Assembly: GCA_003150175.1 (NCBI GenBank)
Contig: QAKZ01000006.1
Location: forward strand, 1 to 6,271
DNA: 6,271 bases
Reading direction: 5' to 3'
Source: Coriobacteriia bacterium
GTDB taxonomy: Bacteria > Actinomycetota > Coriobacteriia > Coriobacteriales > Atopobiaceae
Shown: positions 5,510 to 6,271 of the stretch, piece by piece
Layout of the letters: every line of letters starts with the position of its first letter
How positions within the stretch are numbered: the first letter of the stretch is position 1
Made by a program: the position numbers and the translations under genes
The notes under the pieces: model-generated
What the model was told of the DNA's origin: nothing
Database searches by the model: none
What the model saw: only the letters and a program-made list of their open reading frames with translations

Positions 5510-6271
5510 ATGGCAAAGAAGACCGTTACCGTCATCGACAGCGTCGAGGCGCTGCAGGAGCGCTTGAAGCAGATGCGCGCCGCGCAGGCCGAGTACGCCA
5601 AGTTCACCCAGGAGCAGGTGGACAAGATCTTCTACGAGGCCGCCATGGCCGCGAACAAGGCCCGTATCCCCCTGGCCAAGATGGCCGTGGAGGAGACCGG
5701 CATGGGCGTCGTCGAGGACAAGGTCATCAAGAACCACTACGCCGCCGAGTACATTTACAACAAGTACAAGGACATGAAGACCTGCGGCGTCGTTGAGGAC
5801 GACCCGGCGTTCGGCTACAAGAAGGTCGCCGAGCCCATGGGCATCGTGGCCGCCGTCATCCCGACCACCAACCCCACCTCGACCGCTATCTTCAAGTGCC
5901 TCATCGCGCTGAAGACCCGCAACGCCATCCTGATCTCGCCGCACCCGCGCGCCAAGGCCTGCACCGCCGAGGCCGCCCGCATCGTGCGCGAGGCCGCCGA
6001 GGCCGCAGGCGCCCCCAAGGGCATCATCGACTGGATCGCCACGCCGTCCCTCGAGCTCACCAACGAGCTCATGCGCGATGCCGACATCATCCTGGCCACC
6101 GGTGGCCCGGGCATGGTCAACGCCGCGTACTCTTCCGGCACCCCGGCTCTGGGCGTCGGCCCCGGCAACACCCCGGTCATCATCGACTCGACCGCGGACA
6201 TCAAGCTCGCCGTCAACTCGATCATCCACTCCAAGACCTTCGACAACGGCATGATCTGCGCCTCCGAGCAG
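5510..6271 (+). CDS. adhE: Bifunctional aldehyde-alcohol dehydrogenase AdhE, N-terminal part (runs off the window)
   Basis: AdhE reduces acetyl-CoA to acetaldehyde and then to ethanol in two fused domains, reoxidising NADH during anaerobic fermentation; it usually assembles into cytoplasmic filaments called spirosomes. The 254 codons present are open to the right edge and cover the first part of the CoA-acylating aldehyde dehydrogenase domain; the full protein is about 870-890 residues. Recognisable stretches are EETGMGVVEDKVIKNHYAAE, EPMGIVAAVIPTTNPTSTAI, the ISPHPRAK region, ILATGGPGMVNAAYSSG and GVGPGNTPVII. The catalytic Cys is in FDNGMICASEQ, residue 250 (codon 6257-6259), near Cys246 of the E. 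coli enzyme. Codon use is strongly G/C-ended, as in thrS, consistent with a highly expressed core gene. It has its own promoter region and is not obviously part of the broken sugar locus upstream. A stand-alone acetaldehyde dehydrogenase cannot be fully excluded without the 3' part. Confidence 0.93.
   Translation, partial: MAKKTVTVIDSVEALQERLKQMRAAQAEYAKFTQEQVDKIFYEAAMAANKARIPLAKMAVEETGMGVVEDKVIKNHYAAEYIYNKYKDMKTCGVVEDDPAFGYKKVAEPMGIVAAVIPTTNPTSTAIFKCLIALKTRNAILISPHPRAKACTAEAARIVREAAEAAGAPKGIIDWIATPSLELTNELMRDADIILATGGPGMVNAAYSSGTPALGVGPGNTPVIIDSTADIKLAVNSIIHSKTFDNGMICASEQ

Noticed and set aside
5499..5567. Possible 22-codon upstream open frame overlapping the adhE start
   Set aside because: The ATG lies only three bases from AAAGGA and the frame uses AGA and AGG codons unlike the genes here. 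The overlap with the ribosome binding site looks accidental.
5306..6229. 307-codon - strand open frame opposite adhE
   Set aside because: Antisense to unambiguous AdhE sequence; composition is that of a shadow frame.

Overview
The window is GC-rich, with strongly G/C-biased third codon positions in its main genes. It combines a fermentative AdhE, phosphotransferase-system (PTS) sugar uptake and a DeoR-type regulator. This suggests an anaerobic, high-GC Gram-positive gut-type bacterium, and I infer a Coriobacteriia member such as Collinsella or Olsenella. The sequence alone does not prove the taxonomy.

Layout, left to right. (1) The 3' two thirds of thrS (threonyl-tRNA synthetase, + strand) enter from the left edge and end at 1339, followed by a strong intrinsic terminator at 1375-1404. 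(2) A small + strand reading frame ending at 1694 looks like an internal slice of a Cys/Met-metabolism PLP-dependent enzyme. Its 5' end runs through the thrS terminator, and its stop codon lies in a second hairpin that can terminate the convergent regulator. (3) An intact DeoR/GlpR-family repressor gene (1743-2507, - strand) has a candidate promoter overlapped by a dyad that may be its operator. (4) A degraded L-sorbose-1-phosphate-reductase-like zinc-binding dehydrogenase (2652-3650, - strand) carries a 5' deletion and a 3' frameshift. (5) Next upstream on the - strand is the C-terminal half of a PfkB-family sugar-phosphate kinase (3719-4276). (6) It abuts, head to head, the C-terminal part of a mannitol-type PTS EIICBA transporter (about 4275-5303, + strand). 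(7) After a 206-base control region comes the start of adhE (5510 to the right edge, + strand).

Regions 3 to 6 look like the remains of a hexitol or ketose uptake and catabolism locus. The PTS permease would import and phosphorylate the sugar alcohol, the dehydrogenase would interconvert the phosphorylated polyol and ketose, the kinase would make the bisphosphate, and the DeoR protein would sense a sugar phosphate. As written, only the regulator is intact. The transporter lacks most of its membrane domain, the kinase lacks its N-terminal sugar-binding half, and the dehydrogenase lacks its N-terminal catalytic part. This is either real decay through several deletions or a set of assembly errors, and reads across the junctions would decide.

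I found no CRISPR array, insertion sequence, tRNA or rRNA, and no clear new biological system. The most informative signals are the two deletion junctions (near 3635 and near 4275), the frameshift near 2711-2716, the ORF overlapping a terminator at 1353-1694, and the palindrome-rich control regions of deoR and adhE.
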